Under the pieces are notes generated by a model. It was not told the origin of the DNA. It was given only the letters and a program-made list of their open reading frames with translations, and ran no database searches. Position numbers and translations under genes: made by a program. DNA of 64,000 bases from Methylobacterium sp. C25 (GTDB taxonomy: Bacteria > Pseudomonadota > Alphaproteobacteria > Rhizobiales > Beijerinckiaceae): assembly GCF_021352225.1 (NCBI RefSeq), contig NZ_JAAUVI010000017.1:1-64000 (forward strand). The letters run 5' to 3'. Below, piece by piece: positions 27,302 to 34,745 of the stretch (within the stretch, counting starts at the first letter, position 1; each line of letters opens with the position of its first letter).

Positions 27302-27500
27302 AGGCACCCAAAAAGAGCTGCTCGAATGCAGCCAGGGTTGCTTCGGATACTGGAGTAAAGGAAGCGACCGTCACGATCTTGATGCTCATCCTGCCTTGAC
27401 TACGTTCGCGACCTCGTCGACGAACAGCCAAGTCTTCGTCGGCTTTAGGCGAGACGCGGCATGACGGCATAAATGCCGCCGTCTCGACGAAAGAGAAATC

Positions 27501-28010
27501 CTACGCCGCGCGCTCTCGACCCGGCAGCCGCCAGCCGGGGCGAACGAAATGGCAGGTGTAGCCACTCGGAATTCGCTCCAAGTAATCCTGGTGCTCTGGT
27601 TCGGCTTCCCAGAAATCGCCGGCTGCTGCCAGTTCAGTCACGACCTTGCCCGGCCATAAACCGGAGGCATCGACGTCCGCGATCGTCTCTTCGGCCACCT
27701 TCTGCTGATCGGGTGACGTGTAGAAGATCGCCGACCGGTAGCTCGAACCGCGATCGTTGCCCTGGCGGTTTGCGGTCGTCGGGTCATGGATCTGAAAGAA
27801 GAACTCGAGCAGATCTCTGTAGGTCGTCTGCTCAGGATCGAAGATAATCTCGATGGCCTCCGCGTGCGAGCCATGGTTCCGATACGTTGCGTTCGGGACA
27901 TCGCCCCCCGAATAGCCGACCCGGGAGGAAAGAATACCTGGCTGCTCCCGGATGAGGTCCTGCATGCCCCAGAAGCAGCCTCCGGCGAGAATTGCGCGCT
28001 CCGACTTCAT
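27501..28010 (-). CDS. msrA: peptide-methionine (S)-S-oxide reductase MsrA
   Basis: A 169-residue MsrA with the catalytic motif GGCFWG (C12) near the N-terminus, followed by the typical GYSGGDVPNATYRNHGSHAEAIEI region. It reduces the S epimer of methionine sulfoxide in oxidised proteins using thioredoxin. The start ATG overlaps the stop of msrB by four bases (ATGA), so the two genes are translationally coupled, msrB first. There is no signal peptide, so it is cytoplasmic. Confidence 0.95.
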   Translation of the reverse strand: MKSERAILAGGCFWGMQDLIREQPGILSSRVGYSGGDVPNATYRNHGSHAEAIEIIFDPEQTTYRDLLEFFFQIHDPTTANRQGNDRGSSYRSAIFYTSPDQQKVAEETIADVDASGLWPGKVVTELAAAGDFWEAEPEHQDYLERIPSGYTCHFVRPGWRLPGRERAA

Positions 28011-28456
28011 GCCACATCCTCCACTTGCGAGAGATAGGCCCCGTAACCCTCGGGTTCCATGTCGTTCCGATGTACAAATCGCAGGGCGGCCGAATTGATG
28101 CAGTAACGGAGGCCGCCGTGATCTCGCGGGCCGTCGGCAAAGACATGACCCAGGTGGCTATCGCCGTGAGCCGAGCGGACTTCCGTCCGGTCCATCCCGT
28201 GAGATTGATCCCGAGTCTCAGTGACGTTTGCCGGCTCAATCGGCTTCGTGAAGCTGGGCCAACCGCAGCCGGATTCGAATTTGGCAGAACTGGCGAACAG
28301 CGGCTCTCCGGACACGATGTCAACGTAGATGCCCGGCTCCTTGTTATGCAGAAGCTCACCAGTACCCGGCCGCTCAGTACCGCCTTCCTGTGTCACGCTG
28401 TACTGTTCTGCCGTCAACGCGGAAATGGCTTCCGCGGTCCTCCTATAGAGCGCCAT
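28007..28456 (-). CDS. msrB: peptide-methionine (R)-S-oxide reductase MsrB, zinc-site-less type
   Basis: A 149-residue MsrB starting at the ATG at 28456; a longer upstream frame lacks protein-like character. The catalytic cysteine is C119 in GLRYCINSAALRF, and a second cysteine occurs in ESGCGWPSF. The CxxC zinc ligands normally found before PLF are replaced: the stretch reads GIYVDIVSGEPLF, with Asp and Ser at the usual Cys positions. It therefore belongs to the zinc-free MsrB forms. It reduces the R epimer of methionine sulfoxide and is coupled to msrA. Confidence 0.93.
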   Translation of the reverse strand: MALYRRTAEAISALTAEQYSVTQEGGTERPGTGELLHNKEPGIYVDIVSGEPLFASSAKFESGCGWPSFTKPIEPANVTETRDQSHGMDRTEVRSAHGDSHLGHVFADGPRDHGGLRYCINSAALRFVHRNDMEPEGYGAYLSQVEDVA

Positions 28457-28834
28457 GACGAAGCTCCTCAAGCGTCGAAGAAATGCGAACCGTCTCAACG
28501 GAGGCCGATGACGCAAAGGGAATTCTTACGTCTGGAACAAGCCGGCGACGTCCCGGATCTTCGGAGCGGCGACCGGCTCGACGCTCGCCATCTCTCTCCG
28601 CACCGATCCTTCGCCGCTGCGCCCGGCCTACCTGCATTCATTCGTCGGAACGCTTCTGTGGGTTACACGGCGTCGTTTGTCGCTGGCGTAGGCGTCGTTG
28701 AATGCTGCCCCAAGAACGAACCAGAGCAATCGGCTCGCACCACTGAACCCGATCTTGGCACACGAATTCTTCTCGTTCTTGGTACTTTCGCTGATCCAAT
28801 GCCGGTCTAACTTGCGGGCCCATAGGAGGCCCCC
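28457..28834. other. 378-bp intergenic region between divergent genes
   Basis: The region lies between msrB (minus) and the MDR-family gene (plus) and should hold both promoters. No convincing ORF, RNA gene or strong dyad is seen. GGAGG at 28826-28830 is the ribosome-binding site of the gene at 28835. Confidence 0.45.
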
Positions 28835-29752
28835 ATGAAAGCGATAGTGGTAGACGATCAAGGGGCTGGAACAGCCGGGATGACGCTGGTGGACAGGCCC
28901 GAACCGCAGCCGGCGCTCAACGATGTCGTCGTCCAAGTTTATGCGTCCGGGTTCGTTCCGGACGAGTTGACCTGGTCGCCGACCTGGACCGATCGCATTG
29001 GGCGCGATCGCACCCCTTCGATCCCAGGACATGAGCTGGCCGGAGTGGTCACAGCCAAAGGCTATGGCACCACTGGTCTGGAAGTAGGGCAGCGGGTGTT
29101 CGGACTTGCAGATTGGTATCGAGATGGAACGCTGGCTGAATACGTCGCAGTCGAAGCCCGCAATCTCGCGCTTTTGCCGGACGACGTCGATTTTACTGTC
29201 GGCGCGAGCATCCCAATCTCAGGCCTCACGGCTTGGCAAGGGCTCGTCACACATGGTCGGCTTCGTGCTGGTGAACGAGTAATCGTGCTCGGCGCCGCGG
29301 GCGCGGTCGGGTCGATCGCTACCCAGCTGGCACGTGAGTTCGGTGCGCATATCATCGGTACCGGACGTGGGGCTCACCGCCAAGCAGCGCTCGAATTCGG
29401 GACACACGAGTTTGTCGACCTCGACCACGACACGCTGGAGAATATCGGAAATGTTGATTTGGTTTTCGACGTCATCGGAGGTGAGATTGGGAAGCGGTCG
29501 GCACGCTTGGTTCGCACGGGAGGACGGATGATCTCCATCGTCGGACGATCCGAAGAGCAGCCCGGTGAAGGAACTGCGATCGACTTTGTCGTGGAAGCCG
29601 ATCGTTCGCAATTGAGCGAACTTGTCGAGCGGGTGCGGGACGGGCGGCTGCAGACAAATATTGGGATCGTCGCACCTCTAGCTGATGCTGTTGCCGCGTT
29701 TAACTCGACCGAGCGGCGGCGCGGTAAAACGATCATCCGCATACAATCTTGA
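28835..29752 (+). CDS. MDR-family NAD(P)-dependent oxidoreductase (quinone reductase-like)
   Basis: A 305-residue medium-chain dehydrogenase/reductase. It has the GroES-like N-terminal region with PGHELAGVV and a nucleotide-binding motif VLGAAGAVGSIATQLA at about residues 150-165. The cysteine ligands of the zinc-dependent alcohol dehydrogenases are not seen, so it belongs with the zinc-free quinone oxidoreductase branch. It would reduce quinones or unsaturated carbonyls with NADPH. It stands divergent to msrB-msrA, in keeping with a local oxidative-stress theme, but co-regulation is only inferred. Confidence 0.9.
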   Translation: MKAIVVDDQGAGTAGMTLVDRPEPQPALNDVVVQVYASGFVPDELTWSPTWTDRIGRDRTPSIPGHELAGVVTAKGYGTTGLEVGQRVFGLADWYRDGTLAEYVAVEARNLALLPDDVDFTVGASIPISGLTAWQGLVTHGRLRAGERVIVLGAAGAVGSIATQLAREFGAHIIGTGRGAHRQAALEFGTHEFVDLDHDTLENIGNVDLVFDVIGGEIGKRSARLVRTGGRMISIVGRSEEQPGEGTAIDFVVEADRSQLSELVERVRDGRLQTNIGIVAPLADAVAAFNSTERRRGKTIIRIQS

Positions 29753-30058
29753 GTGCCAACACGATCACAGCGAGCCTGGACCTGTCTTACTGCTAAAATA
29801 CATAATTCCATTGAGAGTAATTTGCGTTTATCCTTGAGCACTTCCCACTTTGAAGCAGATTGCAACTCCAGACATGCGTCCGCTGTCGCGCTTGAGCAAG
29901 TTTTCATATCGGGACCGGGTGGGGCTGTTGAGACTTCGTCACCCGGTCCCTATCGAGTGCAGACCTTGGGAAGGTAAGACACTTCGATTTTCTGGCAGAG
30001 GCTATCCCAGCGCCGCTCTTCAGCGGCCGCGACGGCCTCCTGGATATGTCGTCCTGGG
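29753..30058. other. intergenic region with a perfect inverted repeat
   Basis: No gene is seen between the convergent ends of the MDR gene and the transporter gene. GGGACCGGGTG at 29911-29921 is perfectly complementary to CACCCGGTCCC at 29940-29950 with an 18-base loop. The stem is very GC-rich and would form in RNA from either strand, consistent with a bidirectional terminator, although no T-run follows. Confidence 0.5.
29911..29950. terminator. 11-bp perfect hairpin between convergent genes
   Basis: The arms are 29911-29921 and 29940-29950. Its position between two convergent genes suggests transcript ends. The lack of a U-tract on both sides makes intrinsic termination uncertain. Confidence 0.4.
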
Positions 30059-31090
30059 TCAGTACTTGCTGACGACCGCCATCGGCGCTGCCGCCGGCGG
30101 TGTATAGAGCGGCACGATCACGCGAAACATGCCGTCCGTGCTGTAGTTGGTCTTGGTGATGCCCGTGACGGGCTGGGCATAGGTGACCGTCGAGACGACA
30201 TCTGTCGCGACGATGGCCTGCACCGAGAACTTCCCGAAATCGTAGCCGATCAGGCCGCCGACCGCGAAGCGGCCGGCCCGCCCGCTCTGGGTGCCGAAGA
30301 TGCCGGCCGAGGCGCTGGGATCGAGATTGATCGCGCCGTAGGCGACCGGGCCGATCTCGAATTTCGCCTTGCCCTCGTTGAACAGGTCGAACTTCTTGGT
30401 TGCGGTCAGGTCGAGGAGCAGCGCATCCGAGATCCGGAACGGGCCACGGGTGTTGAAGCCCGGGAGGTTCACGCCGTCGAATTTTCCGGGCGAGTCGTAG
30501 AAGTTGTAGGTCAGGTTGGCGGTGAGGTTATAGCCGTCGCCAGTGTAGCTGCCCGCGAAGCCGATGCGGTAGGTGTTCGAAGAGAGCTGCGGCAGCAGCG
30601 GCGCCCCGGCGAACGTGCCGTTGTTCAGCCGCACCACGCCGCGGTCGGCATCGAGGTCGTTCAGGTGGACGGCGCCGAGAAGGCTGACGCCGAAATTGTT
30701 GCCGAGATCGAACGCCCAGATGCCGCCGAGCAGGGTGCCGACATTGACCGAGAGATCGCGCACGCCGGTCGCTCCGCCGGCGCGCCCGTAGGCGGAGACG
30801 GTCGGCTGCGCTGCGATGAGCTCGAGGCGGCCGCCGAGTGGCGTCCAGGGCGTCGACCAGACGAGGACCGGGACGTTGATCGAGGTGTCGGCGGCACCCG
30901 TCAGGGTCGAGGAGGGTGCGCTGGGCGAGCGGTAGATGAAGGTGTCGATGGCATAGACGCCCTCCGGCAACGGGGCGCCGACGGCGAGGCCGACCTGTTC
31001 GCCGGGGATCGTCGTCGCCTGGGCGAAGGCGCCCGTCGCCGCCAGACCGAGCGAGAGCGAGAGTGCCCCCGTCGCGAGAATATGCTTCAT
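30059..31090 (-). CDS. MetA-pathway-of-phenol-degradation-type outer-membrane transporter
   Basis: A 343-residue protein with a clear signal peptide (MKHILATGALSLSLGLAATG, cleaved after AFA). The mature part alternates hydrophobic and polar residues, as in an outer-membrane beta barrel, with the YNFYDSPGKF and TATKKFD patterns of the Phenol_MetA_deg family. The start ATG at 31090 follows AAAGGGG; a longer frame to 31129 is less likely. These porin-like proteins are encoded beside catabolic genes for aromatic or other organic substrates. It is on the same strand as, and 270 bp beyond, the MocR-type gene, with its own promoter region containing repeated CAATGAT motifs. Confidence 0.8.
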   Translation of the reverse strand: MKHILATGALSLSLGLAATGAFAQATTIPGEQVGLAVGAPLPEGVYAIDTFIYRSPSAPSSTLTGAADTSINVPVLVWSTPWTPLGGRLELIAAQPTVSAYGRAGGATGVRDLSVNVGTLLGGIWAFDLGNNFGVSLLGAVHLNDLDADRGVVRLNNGTFAGAPLLPQLSSNTYRIGFAGSYTGDGYNLTANLTYNFYDSPGKFDGVNLPGFNTRGPFRISDALLLDLTATKKFDLFNEGKAKFEIGPVAYGAINLDPSASAGIFGTQSGRAGRFAVGGLIGYDFGKFSVQAIVATDVVSTVTYAQPVTGITKTNYSTDGMFRVIVPLYTPPAAAPMAVVSKY

Positions 31091-31159
31091 GATCAGACCC
31101 CTTTTTGTTGAGTTTAGAGCAGCCGACATCGGCCGCAGCCACCGGCTGCGTTAGGAGGA

Positions 31160-31184
31160 TCAATGATCGCTCAGCAATCATTGA
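31160..31184 (-). promoter_or_regulatory. inverted repeat TCAATGAT-N9-ATCATTGA upstream of the transporter gene
   Basis: Perfect 8-bp arms lie at 31160-31167 and 31177-31184. A third copy of the core, CAATGATTG, lies at 31224-31232. The position, 70-140 bp before the start codon, suits an operator. The protein that binds is unknown; the adjacent MocR-type regulator is a candidate. Confidence 0.5.
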
Positions 31185-31360
31185 CCGGAAAACCATTCAA
31201 TTTGACTGTGTTTCTAGTCTATACAATGATTGTGCACTGCAATTTGCTTTAGTCTACTCGAAATGAGCCTCGAAGAATGATGAGACGCTTGTCGTTGCAA
31301 GAAAAACACATCGCGATGTGACGGCGCTTAGGCATCGCCGGCCTCTGGCGCGCGTCCCAT

Positions 31361-32758
31361 TCAGATGTAGGCCGAGGCCAAGGCCGGCGATTGCTCGAGC
31401 ACGTGGGCCATGACCTCGAGCGCCTGGGTGATCTCGGCGCGGGTAGCCAGCCCTCCGAGGCAGACCCGCGCGGCTTCGGGCGGCTTGCCGGAGGTGCAGA
31501 AGGCATCGCTGCCGACGACGCCGAGGCCGACGGCCCGGGCCTGGCTCGCGAAGGCCGAGCGGGTCCAGCCTTCCGGCAGCGAGAGCCAGAGATGGAAGCC
31601 GTGGGGATCGGCCTGGACCAGCTCTGGCGGCAGGAGCCGTGCGGCGATCGACTGCCGCTTGCTCGACTCCGTGCGGATGAAGCCGAGGACCGTCTCCGCC
31701 GTCCCGTCGTCGATCCAGCGCGTCGCCAGGGAGGTGGTGATCGGCGAGGCCATCACGGCCGTTGCGCGCAAGGCGGCGGCCAAGGGCAACGAGGCGCGGG
31801 CATTCGGGGCAACGAGATAGGCGATGCGCAGGCCCGCGCCGAGGCACTTGGCCAGCCCGGCGATGTAATAGGTGATCTCGGGCGCCAGCGTCGCGAAGCT
31901 CGGCGGAGGGGTCGGGCAGACGAAGGCGTAGGCGTCGTCCTCAATGATCGTGACGGCGTACCGCCGGGCCACCTCGATGATGGCCTGGCGTCGACCCCGC
32001 TTGATCGTGGCGGTGGTCGGGTTCTGCAGGAGCGGGTTGAGGTAGATCGCCTTGGGAGCCACGCGCGTGCAGGCGGCCGCGAAGGCTTCCGGGTCGACGC
32101 CGTCCTCGTCGATCGGCAGGTCGACGAGCTGCAATCCCCGACGGGCCGCGAGCGCGCGGATGCCGGGATAGGTCAGCCGTTCGACGCAGATCGCGTCCCC
32201 CGGTTGCGCAACGGTGTCGAGGATCGCGCCCAGCGCGCTATGCGTGCCGGGGCAGATCAGCAGCCGGTCCGAGGTCGCGATGACGCCGCGGCGGGTGAGC
32301 CAGCGCAGGGCCGCCGCCTTGTCGTGCTCGGTGCCCCCGAAGCCCTGATAGCGCAGCAGGTTCGGCAGATCTGCGGCGAGCGCGGCGTAGCCGGCGCGCA
32401 TCCGCGCGACGAGTGCCGGGTCGTCCGGCTCCGGCGGCAGGTTCATCGTGAAGTCGACCGCGCCGCGATGGGCCGGTGGGGCCGCCCGTTCGCGCCCGAC
32501 GGGATCGGTCACGAAGGTGCCCTGACCGACACGCCCCTCGACGAGACCGCGCTTCTGCGCCTCGACATAGCCGCGTGCCACCGTCGTGAAGTTGAGATCG
32601 AGGGCCTGGGCCAGCGCGCGCTGCGGCGGCAACCGCGTGCCCGCCGCGAGCCGACCGGTGCGGACATCCTCGGCCAGCGCCTCGACGATCGCGAGATAGT
32701 GCGGCTTGCCCCATTTTCTGAGGTCCGGGTTCCAGGAACTCATGCGCTCGGCATCCAT
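31361..32758 (-). CDS. MocR-type PLP-dependent regulator adjoining the nitrilase cluster
   Basis: A 465-residue protein with a GntR winged helix (about residues 20-80, with LPPQRALAQALDLNFTTVARGY) followed by an aminotransferase fold whose PLP lysine lies in GLAKCLGAGLRIAY. An internal ATG five codons in is an alternative start. It is transcribed divergently from the Nit1C operon, 339 bp apart, and on the same strand as the transporter at 30059-31090. By position it is a strong candidate to control one or both. The usual SxSK of MocR members is A-K here, but the lysine is kept. Its effector is unknown. Confidence 0.87.
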   Translation of the reverse strand: MDAERMSSWNPDLRKWGKPHYLAIVEALAEDVRTGRLAAGTRLPPQRALAQALDLNFTTVARGYVEAQKRGLVEGRVGQGTFVTDPVGRERAAPPAHRGAVDFTMNLPPEPDDPALVARMRAGYAALAADLPNLLRYQGFGGTEHDKAAALRWLTRRGVIATSDRLLICPGTHSALGAILDTVAQPGDAICVERLTYPGIRALAARRGLQLVDLPIDEDGVDPEAFAAACTRVAPKAIYLNPLLQNPTTATIKRGRRQAIIEVARRYAVTIIEDDAYAFVCPTPPPSFATLAPEITYYIAGLAKCLGAGLRIAYLVAPNARASLPLAAALRATAVMASPITTSLATRWIDDGTAETVLGFIRTESSKRQSIAARLLPPELVQADPHGFHLWLSLPEGWTRSAFASQARAVGLGVVGSDAFCTSGKPPEAARVCLGGLATRAEITQALEVMAHVLEQSPALASAYI

Positions 32759-32907
32759 CCAGCCTTTGATCCGGTCAATTCAGTATTGAATGGATAGCAA
32801 GCTCCATGCCGATCGCATCAATGCATCGATGGGAAAGGTGGTAGTTGCGAGAAATTCTGGGAATCAATTCAATCTGGTCAAATACAGATCGAGATTGATG
32901 CAGATGA

Positions 32908-32926
32908 TGCGCGCGAAATACGCGCA
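32908..32926. promoter_or_regulatory. candidate enhancer-type inverted repeat for a sigma-54 activator
   Basis: TGCGCG at 32908-32913 is complementary to CGCGCA at 32921-32926. It lies about 110 bp upstream of the -24/-12 promoter, the normal distance for an NtrC-like activator. The NtrC consensus is TGC-N11-GCA, whereas this is TGC-N13-GCA, so identification as NtrC is weak. Confidence 0.3.
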
Positions 32927-33024
32927 ATGCTCAATTCATGAACATGGCGTGATTGATGGCATCTTCAGAGTAATTGAATGGATTTGTGAACGAGACTCGC
33001 CTGGATTTGATCGGATCTCCGCGT

Positions 33025-33040
33025 TGGCACGGGCCTTGCC
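33025..33040 (+). promoter_or_regulatory. sigma-54 (-24/-12) promoter of the Nit1C operon
   Basis: TGGCACG at 33025-33031, then GGCC, then TTGCC at 33036-33040. The invariant GG and GC are ten bases apart, an essentially perfect match to the RpoN consensus. Transcription should begin near 33050, giving a leader of about 48 bases before the ATG at 33098. It fits control by nitrogen status. Confidence 0.8.
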
Positions 33041-33097
33041 ATTCCCTGTTCGATCGGCGGCGGAGTTCGCTGCGGAGCAAGATCAGGGAGCACACAA

Positions 33098-33580
33098 ATG
33101 CCGGCCGTCACTCACGAGCAGCACAAGAAGGGCGATTTCTTCGTCGACTATGAGGAGAAGGTCTTCGAGGATGTGAAAGCAGAGCCCGGCCAGAAGGCGC
33201 TCGTCACCTTCCACACCGTCGCCTTCGAAGGCTCGATCGGCTTCGTGAACCTGCTCCAGGCGACCCGCCTGCTGCGCAAGGGCTTTGAGACGTCCATTCT
33301 TCTCTACGGCCCCGGCGTGACGCTGGGTATCCAGCGCGGCTTCCCGACGCTCGGCGACGAGGCCTTCCCGGGCCACCAAAACTTCAACAATCAGATCGCC
33401 AAGTTCATTTCGGAGGGCGGCAAGGTCTATGCCTGTCGGTTCGCCCTTCAGGCCCTGTACGGCCATGGCGAGCCCTCGCTGATCGAGGGCATCCGGCCGA
33501 TCAGCCCCCTCGACGTCCTCGACCTTTCGCTCCTGCACAAGCGCGACAACGCGGTGATCATCGACACCTGGACGCTCTGA
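33098..33580 (+). CDS. MSMEG_0572/Sll0783-family nitrogen starvation response protein
   Basis: A 160-residue protein, first gene of the Nit1C operon. It matches the small Sll0783/MSMEG_0572 family by length, by position before the nitrilase, and by motifs such as VTFHTVAFEGSIGFVNLLQA and LLYGPGVTLGIQRGFP. AGGGAG at 33085-33090 provides the ribosome-binding site. Its fold resembles DsrE-like proteins in the alternating pattern, but its reaction is unknown. In Synechocystis, loss of the homologue alters responses to nitrogen starvation. The sigma-54 promoter 60 bp upstream drives this gene and presumably the whole operon. Confidence 0.88.
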   Translation: MPAVTHEQHKKGDFFVDYEEKVFEDVKAEPGQKALVTFHTVAFEGSIGFVNLLQATRLLRKGFETSILLYGPGVTLGIQRGFPTLGDEAFPGHQNFNNQIAKFISEGGKVYACRFALQALYGHGEPSLIEGIRPISPLDVLDLSLLHKRDNAVIIDTWTL

Positions 33581-33635
33581 CGCGACCACCCGGCGGCCGC
33601 ACCCTCGCGGCCGCCGCCCAAGCCGGAGCCACGCT

Positions 33636-34745
33636 ATGTCAGACAACCGGATCGTGCGGGCCGCCGCCGTCCAGATCGCACCCGACCTCGAGAACCCGGA
33701 TGGAACGCTCGAGCGCGTGCTCAACGCCATCGACGAGGCCGCCGCCAAGGGCGCGCGCTTCATGGTCTTTCCGGAGACCTTCGTCCCCTACTACCCGTAT
33801 TTCTCCTTCGTGCTGCCGCCCGCGATGCAGGGCGCGGAGCATTTGCGCCTTTACGACCGCGCGCCCACTGTACCCGGACCGGTGACGCAGGCGGTCTCGG
33901 CCGCAGCACGGCGGCACGGCGCGGTGATCGTCCTCGGCATCAACGAGCGCGACCACGGTTCGCTCTACAACGCGCAGCTGATCTTCGACGCCGACGGCAC
34001 GCTGAAGCTCAAGCGCCGCAAGATCACCCCGACCTACCACGAGCGCATGATCTGGGGTCAGGGCGATGGCGCCGGCCTCACGGTCGTCGACACGGCGGTC
34101 GGGCGCGTCGGCGCGCTCGCCTGCTGGGAGCACTACAACCCGCTCGCCCGCTACGCCCTGATGGCGCAGCACGAGGAGATCCACGCGGCGCAATTTCCGG
34201 GCTCCCTCGTCGGCCAGATCTTCGCCGACCAGATGGAGGTGACGATCCGGCACCACGCGCTGGAGGCCGGCAGCTTCGTCGTCAACGCCACCGGCTGGCT
34301 CACCGACGAGCAGGTCGCCGCCGTCTGCCCGGACGAGCGCCTGCGCGGGGCCTGCCGCGGCGGCAACTGCACGGCGATCGTCTCGCCCGAGGGCCGGCAT
34401 CTCGCCGATCCGCTCGGGCCCGGCGAGGGCATCTTGATCGCCGACATGGACCTCGCCCTCGTCACCAAACGCAAGCGAATGATGGATTCGGTCGGCCACT
34501 ACGCCCGGCCGGAACTGCTCAGCCTGCTCCACGACAAGCGCCCCACCGCGACGGTTCACGCGGCGGCCGACATCCAGAACGCTTCCACGATCCCCGGCAC
34601 CAGGACACTCGATCATGAGCGACAGCCCGCTTCTGACCAGCCCTCTCTCGCCCTCGCTGCCGCCGGTGGCCCCGGCGATGGCCGCGGGCATGCCGACCGA
34701 GCGCCTGATCAACGCGTTGCAATCCTTCGGAGTCAGGCTGGCTGA
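33636..34745 (+). CDS. Nit6803-family nitrilase of the Nit1C cluster
   Basis: A 369-residue nitrilase. The catalytic residues are present: E47 in FPETFVPYYPY, K129 in RRKITPTYHE, E136 in the same stretch, and C163 in ACWEHYNPL. It hydrolyses nitriles to a carboxylic acid and ammonia; the natural substrate of the Nit1C enzyme is not settled, although the cluster has been linked experimentally to cyanide assimilation in other bacteria. The reading frame continues 131 bases into the radical SAM gene, giving a basic, low-pattern tail after ASTIPGTRTL. The functional enzyme probably ends near residue 325-330. It is the second gene of the operon, 55 bp after the first. Confidence 0.92.
   Translation: MSDNRIVRAAAVQIAPDLENPDGTLERVLNAIDEAAAKGARFMVFPETFVPYYPYFSFVLPPAMQGAEHLRLYDRAPTVPGPVTQAVSAAARRHGAVIVLGINERDHGSLYNAQLIFDADGTLKLKRRKITPTYHERMIWGQGDGAGLTVVDTAVGRVGALACWEHYNPLARYALMAQHEEIHAAQFPGSLVGQIFADQMEVTIRHHALEAGSFVVNATGWLTDEQVAAVCPDERLRGACRGGNCTAIVSPEGRHLADPLGPGEGILIADMDLALVTKRKRMMDSVGHYARPELLSLLHDKRPTATVHAAADIQNASTIPGTRTLDHERQPASDQPSLALAAAGGPGDGRGHADRAPDQRVAILRSQAG

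Larger units (their letters stand above)
32759..33097. promoter_or_regulatory. Nit1C operon control region with repeated CAATTCA motifs
   Basis: This 339-bp region is richer in AT than its surroundings. TCAATTCA occurs at 32775-32782 (within ATTCA-GTAT-TGAAT, an inverted repeat), 32864-32871 and 32931-32938, and its complement TTGAATG at 32974-32980. An inverted repeat TGCGCG-N7-CGCGCA lies at 32908-32926 and a sigma-54 promoter at 33025-33040. The spacing suggests several sites for a regulator plus a remote activator site. Confidence 0.55.

Noticed and set aside
27267..27470. 67-residue minus-strand ORF after the MocR gene (internal MSIKIVTVASFTPVSEATL)
   Set aside because: It overlaps the MocR gene end, has no recognised family and no clear ribosome-binding site; it may be a relic but cannot be supported.
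31091..31360. Riboswitch or small RNA between the MocR gene and the transporter
   Set aside because: Only short dyads consistent with protein operators are seen; no conserved RNA fold could be recognised.
31391..32797. 468-residue plus-strand frame opposite the MocR gene
   Set aside because: Its sequence is Gly/Arg/Asp-rich without domain pattern, while the minus-strand frame has a clear GntR helix and PLP lysine.
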